64,000 nucleotides of DNA, taken from the NCBI GenBank assembly GCA_028867595.1, contig JAGWGB010000003.1, forward strand, positions 50,094 to 114,093. Direction: 5' to 3'. Positions within the stretch are counted from its first letter, which is position 1. Each line of letters opens with the position of its first letter. The notes under the pieces are model-generated. The model saw only the letters and a program-made list of their open reading frames with translations, was not told the DNA's origin and ran no database searches. The stretch is from Nitrososphaerota archaeon. GTDB taxonomy: Archaea > Thermoproteota > Nitrososphaeria > Nitrososphaerales > Nitrosopumilaceae. Shown piece after piece: positions 26,518-34,097 of the stretch. Made by a program: the position numbers and the translations under genes.

Positions 26518-27239
26518 TAGCTCGTGACCTTTCACATCCGCACATAAGCAAAGAGATTAAAAAAAATCCTGTTGCCATAATTCCCGTAGGCTCAATTGAA
26601 CAGCATGGCCCCCACTTGCCAATTTCTACAGATTCTGACATAATATCCTACATTGCAGACAAGGTTGCACAAAAGACAGGATTTCTTTTACTGCCAACCA
26701 TTCAGTGCGGTGTATCATTTGAGCACCATCCATTTTTCAACCTAAGTGTAGACCATGACATCTTGCAGAAGTACATCACGGCGATGTGTCTCTCGCTTGC
26801 ACAAAACAAGGTCAGAGCAGCCATCATACTAAATGGACATCATGGCAATCAAAAGGCGCTAAAAGATGCGTCCAGGCAATTAGCTAAAAGCAAGCCAGGA
26901 TTTAGGGTCCTAGTCTACTCATATTGGCATTTTATGGAACATAGGTTTGATCATGCTGGATTTGTAGAGACATCCATCATGCGTGTAATATCAAAAAGGG
27001 TGGAAATGTCAAAGGCAGTAAAGGGGTTTGACGAAAAACTTTACACGCAAAAGGAGCTGGATAAGATAGGCAAGATTGCAAACAAGTCGTTTATCTCAGT
27101 CACAAAAAATGGCGTCTGGGGAGACCCAAGAAGCGCCAATGCCAAAGAAGGAAGAAAAATTCTATCCCAAGTAATCAATTCCATCGTAAAAGAGAGTCAA
27201 ACTTGCCTTACCGGCAAAAGCCGAAAATTACACCAATGA
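26514..27239 (+). CDS. Creatininase-family amidohydrolase
   Basis: A 241-aa metal-dependent amidohydrolase. The metal-binding motif SIEQHGPHLPISTD (27-40) supplies Glu, His and Asp, and NGHHGNQ (about 104-110) is the second conserved block. Family members include creatininase, the archaeal 2-amino-5-formylamino-pyrimidine formamide hydrolase of flavin/F420 synthesis, and MftE-like peptidases. In an archaeon, the FAPy hydrolase role is an attractive but unproven assignment. Coupling to PurU, a folate one-carbon enzyme, is consistent with formyl-group chemistry. Start ATG inside the purU stop. Confidence 0.85.
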   Translation: MIARDLSHPHISKEIKKNPVAIIPVGSIEQHGPHLPISTDSDIISYIADKVAQKTGFLLLPTIQCGVSFEHHPFFNLSVDHDILQKYITAMCLSLAQNKVRAAIILNGHHGNQKALKDASRQLAKSKPGFRVLVYSYWHFMEHRFDHAGFVETSIMRVISKRVEMSKAVKGFDEKLYTQKELDKIGKIANKSFISVTKNGVWGDPRSANAKEGRKILSQVINSIVKESQTCLTGKSRKLHQ

Positions 27240-27243
27240 AATT

Positions 27244-27265
27244 TTAATATATACCCTCTATAGAG
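27244..27265 (+). promoter_or_regulatory. Lsm promoter with palindromic core
   Basis: A strong TATA-like run TTTAATATATA (27244-27254) is followed at once by the palindrome CTCTATAGAG (27256-27265), with imperfect ACC/GGGT flanks. It lies 20-40 nt before the Lsm ATG, so the transcript has a short leader. The palindrome may be an operator or an initiator feature. Confidence 0.45.
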
Positions 27266-27284
27266 TGGGTAATAAGTGAAATAA

Positions 27285-27515
27285 ATGTCCGTTGATATGG
27301 CAGTAAAAGTACTTGATGAAAGCCTCAACAAGGTTGTTCTTATCAAGCTCAAAGGGGGCAAAGTGATAAGAGGAAACTTGCATGGCTTTGACCAGCACAT
27401 GAACCTGCTACTTGATTCTTCAGAAGAGATCCCTTCTGAAGGAGAGACAAAAAGTCTAGGAACCATAGTTGTAAGAGGAGATAACGTAGTTATCATATCT
27501 CCTCCACCAAAGTGA
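27285..27515 (+). CDS. Sm-like archaeal protein (Lsm)
   Basis: A 76-aa Sm-fold protein. Sm motif 1 is [27 protein letters not shown] (about 18-44), and Sm motif 2 is [13 protein letters not shown]. It would form a heptameric ring binding U-rich RNA. The gene is followed 7 nt later by eL37, a common archaeal pairing. Confidence 0.97.
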   Translation: MSVDMAVKVLDESLNKVVLIKLKGGKVIRGNLHGFDQHMNLLLDSSEEIPSEGETKSLGTIVVRGDNVVIISPPPK

Positions 27516-27522
27516 AAGTACA

Positions 27523-27690
27523 ATGACTAAAGGCACAACCTCCATGGGAGGATACACAAAGAAACACGTTCACATCAGATGCCGAAGATGTGGAAAGAAT
27601 TCTTATCATGCAAGACACAACAAATGTGCCAGCTGTGGATATCCTGAGGCAAAAATAAGAAAATATACTTGGATCAAATGGTATACGTAA
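27523..27690 (+). CDS. rpl37e: Large subunit ribosomal protein eL37
   Basis: A 55-aa gene between Lsm and the coiled-coil protein. The protein begins [20 protein letters not shown] and has zinc ligands CRRCG and CASCG, with the YTWIKWYT tail, all typical of L37e. The stop codon TAA directly abuts the next ATG. Confidence 0.95.
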   Translation: MTKGTTSMGGYTKKHVHIRCRRCGKNSYHARHNKCASCGYPEAKIRKYTWIKWYT

Positions 27691-28650
27691 ATGGAAGAGA
27701 TCGCCCTCGTTTTTAGTTCGCTTGCGGGCGCATGCACTGCAGTTGCATTAGACAAGATTCCAAGACGCAAGTATAAACAAACTGTTACTGTAAGCTCGGC
27801 AGTAGAAAACCAATTACACTCTTTAAGAATTGAGAAAGAGATCCTAACAAAAACAATTACAAGGCTTCACAATGATAGTTCTGGGGTTTCCCAAGTGCAG
27901 CGCGACAAGCTTCTCATCAGATATCAGCACCAGCTTGGGACAATAGTTGCAAAAATTGAGAAACTAGAGATTGCAAGTAGATATCCTGACCTGGGACCAG
28001 TGGGTGATAGCTTAGTTACTTTGATGGACAGCAAGTTATCAAAGCTAGACCAGAGACTACATGAGATCTCATCCAAGATCTCAGTTAGCAACATCCAGCC
28101 TGCACAGGTTGTACAACAAACGGCAAAACATGCAGAGCAAACAAAGCAGGAACCTCCAAGACAAATAGTTGAAGAAAAGCCTCCAGTGAGAGCAGAACCA
28201 AAAATAGTACCGCAAAAAATCGAGGTTCCGCAAGAAAAGATTCCAGAGATTACAATTCCTCCTGTTGAAGTATATCTTCCGGAGAAACGCGTATCAGTTG
28301 AGCTAAGTACGCTTACCACAATTCCAAACAAGATGCCAGAGTTTCCGGCAGAATTTATCAAAGCTCCAACTGTAGAGATACCAAAAATTGAGATTTCAAA
28401 AGCAGAGCCCAAAGTAGAGATACCACAATTGATTGTCCCACTAGAGCCTGCACCACTAGTTCCAGTTGAAGATGTTCCAGTAATAGAGACACCAAAGGTT
28501 GAGCCAGTAGTAGAGAAAAAGGTGCAGATGCCAACTCCAATGAGGATTCCAGATGAAGAAAAAATTGAAGATGATGACAAGGATCTAGATAAAATAAAAA
28601 GCGAGATAATGAAGGCTCTCTCGAAACTGGAACAAGTAGAGGTAGAATAG
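27691..28650 (+). CDS. Predicted membrane-anchored coiled-coil protein with Pro/Glu-rich tail
   Basis: A 319-aa protein of unknown function. Residues 5-21 are a short hydrophobic segment that could anchor it. About 35-145 are helical and heptad-like (HSLRIEKEILTKTITRLH; KLSKLDQRLHEISSKI). About 150-285 are low-complexity, with recurring P-V-E-I-P, K-V-E and E-I-P units. The C-terminus is strongly acidic then helical (EDDDKDLDKIKSEIMKAL). The start abuts the eL37 stop and the end abuts rpiA, so it is part of the Lsm-eL37-x-rpiA operon. A structural or scaffold role is a guess. Confidence 0.8.
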   Translation: MEEIALVFSSLAGACTAVALDKIPRRKYKQTVTVSSAVENQLHSLRIEKEILTKTITRLHNDSSGVSQVQRDKLLIRYQHQLGTIVAKIEKLEIASRYPDLGPVGDSLVTLMDSKLSKLDQRLHEISSKISVSNIQPAQVVQQTAKHAEQTKQEPPRQIVEEKPPVRAEPKIVPQKIEVPQEKIPEITIPPVEVYLPEKRVSVELSTLTTIPNKMPEFPAEFIKAPTVEIPKIEISKAEPKVEIPQLIVPLEPAPLVPVEDVPVIETPKVEPVVEKKVQMPTPMRIPDEEKIEDDDKDLDKIKSEIMKALSKLEQVEVE

Positions 28651-29322
28651 TTGACAGTAGATGATGCCATAAAGGCATTATCACCTCAAGCGTTAAAGCT
28701 TGTCAAGAACAATTATGTCATAGGTCTCGGCAGTGGTAGGGCTGCAACTGCGATAGTCAGGCTTTTGTCTGCATATCTGAAGAAAAATAATTTTTCTGTC
28801 AAGTCAATTCCAACGTCGTTGCAAATAAAGATGGAGGCAGAAAATGGCCACATACCAATCATAGAACCAGATCAGATAGACCACATTGATATTGTATTTG
28901 ATGGTGCAGACCAGATAGATGCAAGTGGAAACATGATAAAGGGTGGTGGAGGTGCCTTATTGCGGGAAAAAATTCTCATAGGCATGGCAAAAAAAACTGT
29001 AATCATTGCAGATGAGACAAAGTTTGTAAAAAAACTCAATAAACGCGTTCCAGTCGAAGTTCATCCGTTTGCAAGAAACACGGCTGCAATAAAGATTAGA
29101 AAACTTGGCGGCAAGCCACACATACGGTTGCTTGAGAGAGGATACCCATTTGTGACAGAAAATGGCAACATTATACTTGACTGCGATTTTGGTACAATAC
29201 CAAATCCCCGTACGCTTGCTACAAAAGTAATAGAGATTGCAGGCGTGATGGAAGTTGGCATATTTCCCAAGCCCGACATAATTTACAAGGCAAAAGAAAA
29301 CGGCAAGTTTGAGATTTTATGA
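28651..29322 (+). CDS. rpiA: Ribose-5-phosphate isomerase A
   Basis: A 223-aa enzyme that interconverts ribose-5-P and ribulose-5-P. It has GLGSGRAA (phosphate loop), FDGADQID (active-site Asp residues), KGGGGALLREKI (catalytic Glu) and the conserved VPVEVHPFA. The length is normal. TTG start directly after the coiled-coil gene stop. It supplies ribose for nucleotides. Its 3' end overlaps the convergent amidohydrolase gene by 6 nt. Confidence 0.95.
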   Translation: MTVDDAIKALSPQALKLVKNNYVIGLGSGRAATAIVRLLSAYLKKNNFSVKSIPTSLQIKMEAENGHIPIIEPDQIDHIDIVFDGADQIDASGNMIKGGGGALLREKILIGMAKKTVIIADETKFVKKLNKRVPVEVHPFARNTAAIKIRKLGGKPHIRLLERGYPFVTENGNIILDCDFGTIPNPRTLATKVIEIAGVMEVGIFPKPDIIYKAKENGKFEIL

Positions 29323-30708
29323 TGCTTTTCTCGGAATAAATTTTCCATAGCCTGGCTTTGCCACAACTTTTCCATCTTCTGCTATGACCTCTCCTCTCAC
29401 GAGTGTTTTAACCGGCCAACCCTTCAGCTTCCATCCTTCGTATACCGTATAATCTGAAAATCCATCTAAAAGTTCGGCACTTGCTTTTTTTTCTGCTTTG
29501 ATGTCAACAAGTACAATATCTGCATCAGAATCTTTTTGGATAATTCCTTTTTTCGGATACATTCCAAATATTTTTGCAGCATTCAGACTTGTCAGAGTTG
29601 CAAGTTGTGGCAGAGAGAACCTTTCTTTATTTATGCCCTCGCTTAGCAAAATTGGCAACAGCGTACCAATGCCTGGAAAGCCTGCCAGTGCATCCCAAAC
29701 TGTGTCTCCACCAATTTTTAGCTTGAGTTGGTTTGCCACGTGATCTGTGCCAATTGTGTCAATTGTTCCACTCTGTACTTCTCTCCAGATTCTTTCAGCA
29801 TCTTTTGATGACCTAATTGGAGGCATTACCTTGGCAAGATACCCTTGCTGGGACTCGTGCGATAGTGTAAGATAGTGCGGGCAAGTCTCTACAAAAATTT
29901 TGGTGCCATTTTTTCTTTGTTGAAGTATGGCATCCATTGCAGCCTGCGAGCCAATGTGCACAAAATATAGAGTGCATCCATGCTTTCTTGCCATCTCAGA
30001 TGCAGTTGTAATGGCTTTTACCTCAGATTCAACTGGCCTGCTCTCTGACCAAGCCCCAAGCCCATTCTTTTTTTTCTCTTTTGCTTCACGTATTCCACAT
30101 GAACACATTTGATAGTCTTCGGCGTGAATCAATACAGGACAGTGAAGCTTGGCTGCCTTTGCAATTACTTGTTCTACTATCTTTGAGCTTGTCTCTACCC
30201 TCTGCTCAACTAGCGCGTTTTTTCCAGGAGTCATATCCATGTAAACATGGCTTACCTCATCTCCTAAGTTCATGTACAACTTGAAGGAGGAGATTCCTTT
30301 CTTGGTGCAGTAATCCATCTCATCAATTTGGCTTTCATGCAATATTGAGGCGTGAACTGTATAATCGACATAGTGAGACTTGGCGCTTTCTGCAAGATGC
30401 AAGTCAAGTTCTTTTGTGTAAGATCCACCCATGCGAAGCATTCTCATCATTGTTGTGACCCCACCCACTGCTGCAACCTTTGATTCGGTTACTGCTGCCT
30501 GCTCGATTGGGGAATACACTCCATAGTGGACGTGTGGATCTATTAGCCCTGGAAGTGCAACAAGACCTTTTGCGTCAATTTTTTTGTCACACTGCGGAGC
30601 GTCATTTGTAAGCCCTACTATTTTTCCTTGATCTATTACAATATTTTTATTGATAATTCCGCTTGGCAGGACTATATGCGAATCTAGAATTATCGCATCA
30701 AAAGTCAT
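29317..30708 (-). CDS. Dihydroorotase-like cyclic amidohydrolase
   Basis: A 463-aa TIM-barrel metal-dependent hydrolase of the dihydroorotase/hydantoinase/allantoinase group. HVH in LIDPHVHYG (His59, His61) binds metal; SSFKLYMN (about 150) has the Lys that becomes carboxylated; LIHAED and VHIGS supply further ligands; and IGTDH near 320 has the catalytic Asp. The C-terminal beta domain ends RKAS. Dihydroorotase would serve pyrimidine synthesis, but the length and HVHYG motif also fit hydantoinase or allantoinase. No pyrimidine neighbours are present to settle it. Confidence 0.85.
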   Translation of the reverse strand: MTFDAIILDSHIVLPSGIINKNIVIDQGKIVGLTNDAPQCDKKIDAKGLVALPGLIDPHVHYGVYSPIEQAAVTESKVAAVGGVTTMMRMLRMGGSYTKELDLHLAESAKSHYVDYTVHASILHESQIDEMDYCTKKGISSFKLYMNLGDEVSHVYMDMTPGKNALVEQRVETSSKIVEQVIAKAAKLHCPVLIHAEDYQMCSCGIREAKEKKKNGLGAWSESRPVESEVKAITTASEMARKHGCTLYFVHIGSQAAMDAILQQRKNGTKIFVETCPHYLTLSHESQQGYLAKVMPPIRSSKDAERIWREVQSGTIDTIGTDHVANQLKLKIGGDTVWDALAGFPGIGTLLPILLSEGINKERFSLPQLATLTSLNAAKIFGMYPKKGIIQKDSDADIVLVDIKAEKKASAELLDGFSDYTVYEGWKLKGWPVKTLVRGEVIAEDGKVVAKPGYGKFIPRKAS

Positions 30709-30783
30709 CGTAAACTTTGCAAAAATCCCAGTATTATGCTTTGACTAAATGAATAAAAGAAGATACTATTCTTGATAACAAAA

Positions 30784-30856
30784 GGGCCGGTAGTCTAGTG
30801 GTAGTGATGCCGCGTTCGCAACGCGGATGTCGGGGGTTCAAATCCCCCTCGGTCCA
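30784..30856 (+). tRNA. tRNA-Ala (CGC)
   Basis: Acceptor GGGCCGG/TCGGTCC with the G3-U70 alanine identity pair, anticodon stem CCGCG/CGCGG around TTCGCAA (anticodon CGC), T-arm GGGGG-TTCAAAT-CCCCC and discriminator A. It complements tRNA-Ala(GGC) at 5010. Confidence 0.95.
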
Positions 30857-30962
30857 CTTCACATTATTTGAGACGGTTATTTTCATCAATGAAAAAGGAA
30901 AGATAAGAAAACCACGGTTACATTTCCATTTAAATAGACATTTCGCTGGGCATCAGTATAAC

Positions 30963-31142
30963 ATGCAAATCAGAGTCATGATTGCAATTTTAGTGATATT
31001 GGCGGTAGCGTCAGTATCATGTTTTGAAATAGATGATCATACTGCATATGCAAGATCATCACATTACCACAAAACAACAACATATCATAGCACAACAAAT
31101 TATGAAAAAATTATTCCTGAACCCAAAACCAAGAATCAATAA
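30963..31142 (+). CDS. Tiny secreted or lipoprotein-like His/Tyr-rich peptide
   Basis: A 59-aa ORF. Residues 1-19 form a signal peptide (MQIRVMIAILVILAVASVS) followed by Cys and a mature part rich in His, Tyr and Thr (SSHYHKTTTYHSTTNY). A longer in-frame reading would run back through tRNA-Ala, so the ATG at 30963 is used. A TTTAAATAG element about 29 nt upstream supports leaderless transcription from this ATG. The mature 40 residues could bind metal through His; this is inference. No family is recognised. Confidence 0.6.
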   Translation: MQIRVMIAILVILAVASVSCFEIDDHTAYARSSHYHKTTTYHSTTNYEKIIPEPKTKNQ

Positions 31143-31188
31143 TCAACTGAAATAAACGTCACAAAATCATGAAAAAAATTTGTAAACG

Positions 31189-31731
31189 TTAGACTAGTTT
31201 TTCTTTTTCATCAAAAAATTGTGCCCTATGGGTTGTGTCTGATCTCTGTAAGCGTTTTTCAAGTATAGAATTTAGTTCGCAAAGCAGGGCTTTTTTATGT
31301 GCGATATCTTCTAACAATTCCTGTTTTAATTTTATAACCAGTTTGTTTACTACGGACATTACTTCATTGATATCATAAGGTTTGTAAATTATGGCAGATG
31401 CGTTCATCTCAAGCAATTTTATTTTAGTATCTTCGGTCATGTCTGCTGTTATCAATATGAGGATAGCATCAGATTGGATTTCTCTTATCTTTTGTAACGT
31501 ATAAAATCCATCATGTTTTTTCATCATGACATCCAAAAAGACGACATCTGGTCTTAGTTTTTCATACATCTTGACTGCTTCCAGTCCGCCATACCCTTTA
31601 CCGATTACAACCATGCCTTTTAGCTGTAAAAAATCAGAAAGGACAGATACTGTATCCACATCATCATCAACAACCATTGCAGTGATGCCTGTGTTGTTTC
31701 GGTTTACATGAGGATGCTGAAAATATCCCAT
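31189..31731 (-). CDS. Stand-alone response regulator (CheY-like receiver)
   Basis: A 180-aa protein with one receiver domain: acidic pair VVDDDVD (about 21-27), phospho-accepting Asp in VVFLDVMMKK (about 70), Thr in LITADM and Lys in IIYKPYD. After it comes a helical tail of about 55 residues with no DNA-binding fold. Such regulators act through protein-protein contact, often with histidine kinases encoded elsewhere. No kinase lies nearby. The tail (ELLEDIAHKKALLCELNSIL) looks like a coiled coil. Confidence 0.9.
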   Translation of the reverse strand: MGYFQHPHVNRNNTGITAMVVDDDVDTVSVLSDFLQLKGMVVIGKGYGGLEAVKMYEKLRPDVVFLDVMMKKHDGFYTLQKIREIQSDAILILITADMTEDTKIKLLEMNASAIIYKPYDINEVMSVVNKLVIKLKQELLEDIAHKKALLCELNSILEKRLQRSDTTHRAQFFDEKEKLV

Positions 31732-31788
31732 GTATTTAGGATGTACAAAATGTGTATTTTAGATGACTTGTGTCTAGTCTGAACAAAC

Positions 31789-32538
31789 TCATTTTTGTGC
31801 AACCTTTACCAGTTCTGAATTTTTCTTGTATTGTACTGGCAGATCAATCAAAATAAGCTCCGTGTCTCTTTGAGCTTGAAGTTTCAAGACTTCTTCATTT
31901 TCTATCTGTGCTGCATCTCTTGTGTATAACACCTTGTCATTTAGCATTACTTTTCCTTCAATGACAAAAAAATATGCCATTCTGCCTTTCTGCAAATTGT
32001 AGGTTTGGGCTTGTCCTGTTTCTAGATTTGAGATGTAAAATGTTGCGTCCTGGTTTATTGCAAGCCTGTCTTTTTGATTAGAATTTTTTGGACTTATTAC
32101 AGGCAGCAGCTTATTTTTCCTCTCATCTCTTGTGTATCTCTTTTGTTCCCATGATGGCTGCAGTCCGCGAGTATCGCTAAATAGCCATATTTGCAAGAGC
32201 CGCAATGGGTTTTCGTTAGAATGATTGAATTCTGAATGAAGCACACCAGTTCCAGCAGACATTCTTTGTATCTCTCCTGGCTCTATTATTCCGTGGTTTC
32301 CAAGACTGTCCTTGTGCTCAAGTGTTCCGTCTATCACATAGGTCACAATCTCCATGTCTTGATGTTGATGTAAATCAAACCCTGTTGCAGGCTGTATTGT
32401 ATCATCGTTGAAGACTCGCAATGGCCCAAAATTGACGTTTTTTGGATCGTAATAATCGGCAAAGGAAAAGTGGTGATATGTTGTTAACCAGTCACTCTCT
32501 CCTTTGTAGTGCTGCATCTCTTTTGTTACTTGAATCAC
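31789..32538 (-). CDS. Pirin-family cupin protein
   Basis: A 249-aa bicupin. The pirin signature covers YHHFSFADYYDP, FGPLRVFNDD, then metal ligands in GFDLHQHQDMEIVTYVIDG and SAGTGVLHSEFNHS. Some members (YhhW) have quercetin dioxygenase activity; others sense redox or bind Fe as regulators. The native function here is unknown. The GTG start is supported because the protein begins MIQVTKEMQHYKG, matching the family N-terminus better than the internal ATG. Confidence 0.93.
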   Translation of the reverse strand: MIQVTKEMQHYKGESDWLTTYHHFSFADYYDPKNVNFGPLRVFNDDTIQPATGFDLHQHQDMEIVTYVIDGTLEHKDSLGNHGIIEPGEIQRMSAGTGVLHSEFNHSNENPLRLLQIWLFSDTRGLQPSWEQKRYTRDERKNKLLPVISPKNSNQKDRLAINQDATFYISNLETGQAQTYNLQKGRMAYFFVIEGKVMLNDKVLYTRDAAQIENEEVLKLQAQRDTELILIDLPVQYKKNSELVKVAQK

Positions 32539-32620
32539 ATAGATAGTATAATTCGAATTTTACTTAACTATTCTCCAAGGCAACAGATAGAAAAGGCAGA
32601 TACAAGTAATTACATAGCAG

Positions 32621-32731
32621 ATGACCAACTACTACTATTGTCTTGGCTGCAAGAAAATCATTGTAAGTGTAAATCGAGATTATGGGCCAAGATGTCCCAA
32701 ATGCAAAAAAGAGGCAGCCAAGACCAAATAA
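32621..32731 (+). CDS. 36-aa zinc-ribbon mini-protein
   Basis: A very short ORF with two knuckles, CLGC (residues 7-10) and CPKC (25-28), separated by a basic beta-hairpin-like stretch, and a Lys-rich C-terminus. It has the form of an isolated zinc ribbon. It lies 44 nt before another zinc-ribbon gene and could be co-transcribed. Its reality rests on the regular CxxC spacing and a proper ATG-to-TAA frame. Confidence 0.5.
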   Translation: MTNYYYCLGCKKIIVSVNRDYGPRCPKCKKEAAKTK

Positions 32732-32774
32732 CTAGATAAAAAACAATATACAGCTATTGCAACTAGTTCAAGTG

Positions 32775-33143
32775 ATGAAAGTATTCAATGGAAAATCGGC
32801 TGCAGAAGACTATATGTCAAATCACACATTGACTTTTTCGACGCCAGAACTTACTCTAATGAGATTTGCTTTCTGGCTTGGCGACATGGTTCCTGATTTG
32901 AAAAATCCAGGGCAACAAATGCCGCGAATCATGGCGTTTGTGGAAGAAAAAGACTTTGCCCCAGTAGCCATAGTAGATGATGACAAGTTTGTTCCTACAG
33001 GAGCTGTCAGGACAATGAGTGACGGACTTTATGGAAACATTGGCGAAGAAGCAGGTTCTGGCTCAAAATTTTGCTCAGAATGTGGCACAAAACTATCTGC
33101 AAATGCTAGGTTTTGCACAGAATGTGGTGCAACCCAGGACTAG
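32775..33143 (+). CDS. Protein with C-terminal double zinc ribbon
   Basis: A 122-aa protein. The N-terminal about 90 residues (MKVFNGKSAAEDYMSNHTL...) are unrecognised and look like a compact alpha/beta domain. The C-terminus is a zinc-ribbon tail: FCSECGTKL and FCTECGATQ. The ATG at 32775 is preferred over an upstream TTG at 32757. It overlaps by 4 nt, tail to tail, the similar zinc-ribbon gene at 33140. Function unknown; such tails are frequent in thaumarchaeal proteins of unknown role. Confidence 0.75.
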   Translation: MKVFNGKSAAEDYMSNHTLTFSTPELTLMRFAFWLGDMVPDLKNPGQQMPRIMAFVEEKDFAPVAIVDDDKFVPTGAVRTMSDGLYGNIGEEAGSGSKFCSECGTKLSANARFCTECGATQD

Positions 33144-33658
33144 ACCTTATTTCCACACTTGGTGCAAAACTTTGATGTTGGCTTGAGAGGTGCACCACAT
33201 GAACTACACATAGGACCTCCAGCAGAACCTTTTGGCAATAGTGATGGGTCAGGTGTAGGCAAAACTCCCGGTGTCGAAAATGCAGATGCTGCTGAAATAA
33301 CAGACGGCGGACGACCTGCTCCCGGTAACGTTGCTGCTGTGACTTGTGAGGCCTGCGAGCTACCAAAACTCATTCCGCTAGGCATTGTGCCGCCGCTTGA
33401 TGCACCAGTCTGGCCCCCGGCAGTTTTATCAAGCGCTTTTTTTAATTCAAAGATTACCTTGACTGAAAGAAACTCTAAAGCAGAATAGGCAACAACATAA
33501 TCCCCAAGTTTTTCAAAAAATTCCTTGTCTGACAATTTTCCTTGCTTGTACATCCCATTTGCATCAAGAAACGATTCATAGTATCCTTGTGTGTCGTTAA
33601 GTAAATTTTGTAGCTTGTCAAACAGTAGGGTAAGAGTATCGACTTCACCAAATGACAT
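33140..33658 (-). CDS. Helical protein with Gly/Ala/Pro-rich linker and C-terminal zinc ribbon
   Basis: A 172-aa protein in three parts: a helical N-terminal domain (1-80; TLLFDKLQNLLNDTQGYYESFLD...EFFEKLGDYVVAYSALEFLSVK), a flexible Gly/Ser/Ala/Pro linker (about 83-145), and a zinc ribbon MCSSCGAPL...FCTKCGNKV at the end. No family is recognised. It faces the zinc-ribbon gene at 32775, with stop codons overlapping. The architecture suggests a tethered binding module, perhaps in a protein complex. Confidence 0.8.
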   Translation of the reverse strand: MSFGEVDTLTLLFDKLQNLLNDTQGYYESFLDANGMYKQGKLSDKEFFEKLGDYVVAYSALEFLSVKVIFELKKALDKTAGGQTGASSGGTMPSGMSFGSSQASQVTAATLPGAGRPPSVISAASAFSTPGVLPTPDPSLLPKGSAGGPMCSSCGAPLKPTSKFCTKCGNKV

Positions 33659-33720
33659 GTGAATTGTTCGCTCTGACCTGTATTTATTTTAGATCGAAAA
33701 AAGATAGGTAAAGGTTTGTC

Positions 33721-34053
33721 CTAGACTTTCTCAAGGGCTCTGTCTATCATTCCCTTGTACGAAGATTTTGATGCTGCTCCTACCTGCTGGGCAACTATCT
33801 GACCTTTGTTGAACAGGGCCAGCGTTGGTATGCTAAACACGTTATACTTTGATGCAAGTTCGTTGTTCTCATCAACATTTACCTTGACAAAGTTAACCTT
33901 TCCTGCATATTCACCTGCAAGTTCTTCAACAACAGGACCAACCATTCTACACGGACCACACCATTCGGCCCAGAAATCTACAAACACAGGGATCTTGGAA
34001 TTTATCACTTCGCTGTCCCAGTTTTGTTGGTTAACAGGTTTTGCTTTATCCAT
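33721..34053 (-). CDS. trxA: Thioredoxin
   Basis: A 110-aa canonical thioredoxin: VDFWAEWCGPCRMVGPV (Cys32, Cys35), VDENNELASKYNV, cis-Pro in FSIPTLALF, and GAASKSSYKGMIDRAL. It lacks the long N-terminal extension of the thioredoxin at 20402. It is a disulfide reductase of the cytoplasm. It lies 44 nt downstream of the DEAD-box helicase on the same strand, so the two may be co-transcribed. Confidence 0.95.
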   Translation of the reverse strand: MDKAKPVNQQNWDSEVINSKIPVFVDFWAEWCGPCRMVGPVVEELAGEYAGKVNFVKVNVDENNELASKYNVFSIPTLALFNKGQIVAQQVGAASKSSYKGMIDRALEKV

Positions 34054-34097
34054 GTTTTATCAATTGTTCGTATCCCTAAATATATTGAACGCTTTTT

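Noticed and set aside
27924-28670. A long minus-strand Ser/Gly/Thr-rich frame (248 aa) opposite the coiled-coil gene.
   Set aside because: It is antisense to the Pro/Glu-repeat region, and its low-complexity translation is the mirror of that repeat; the plus-strand gene fits its operon perfectly.
30798-31142. A 114-aa frame that starts inside tRNA-Ala and continues into the secreted peptide.
   Set aside because: It would translate half of the tRNA; the signal peptide and TATA spacing support the later ATG at 30963.
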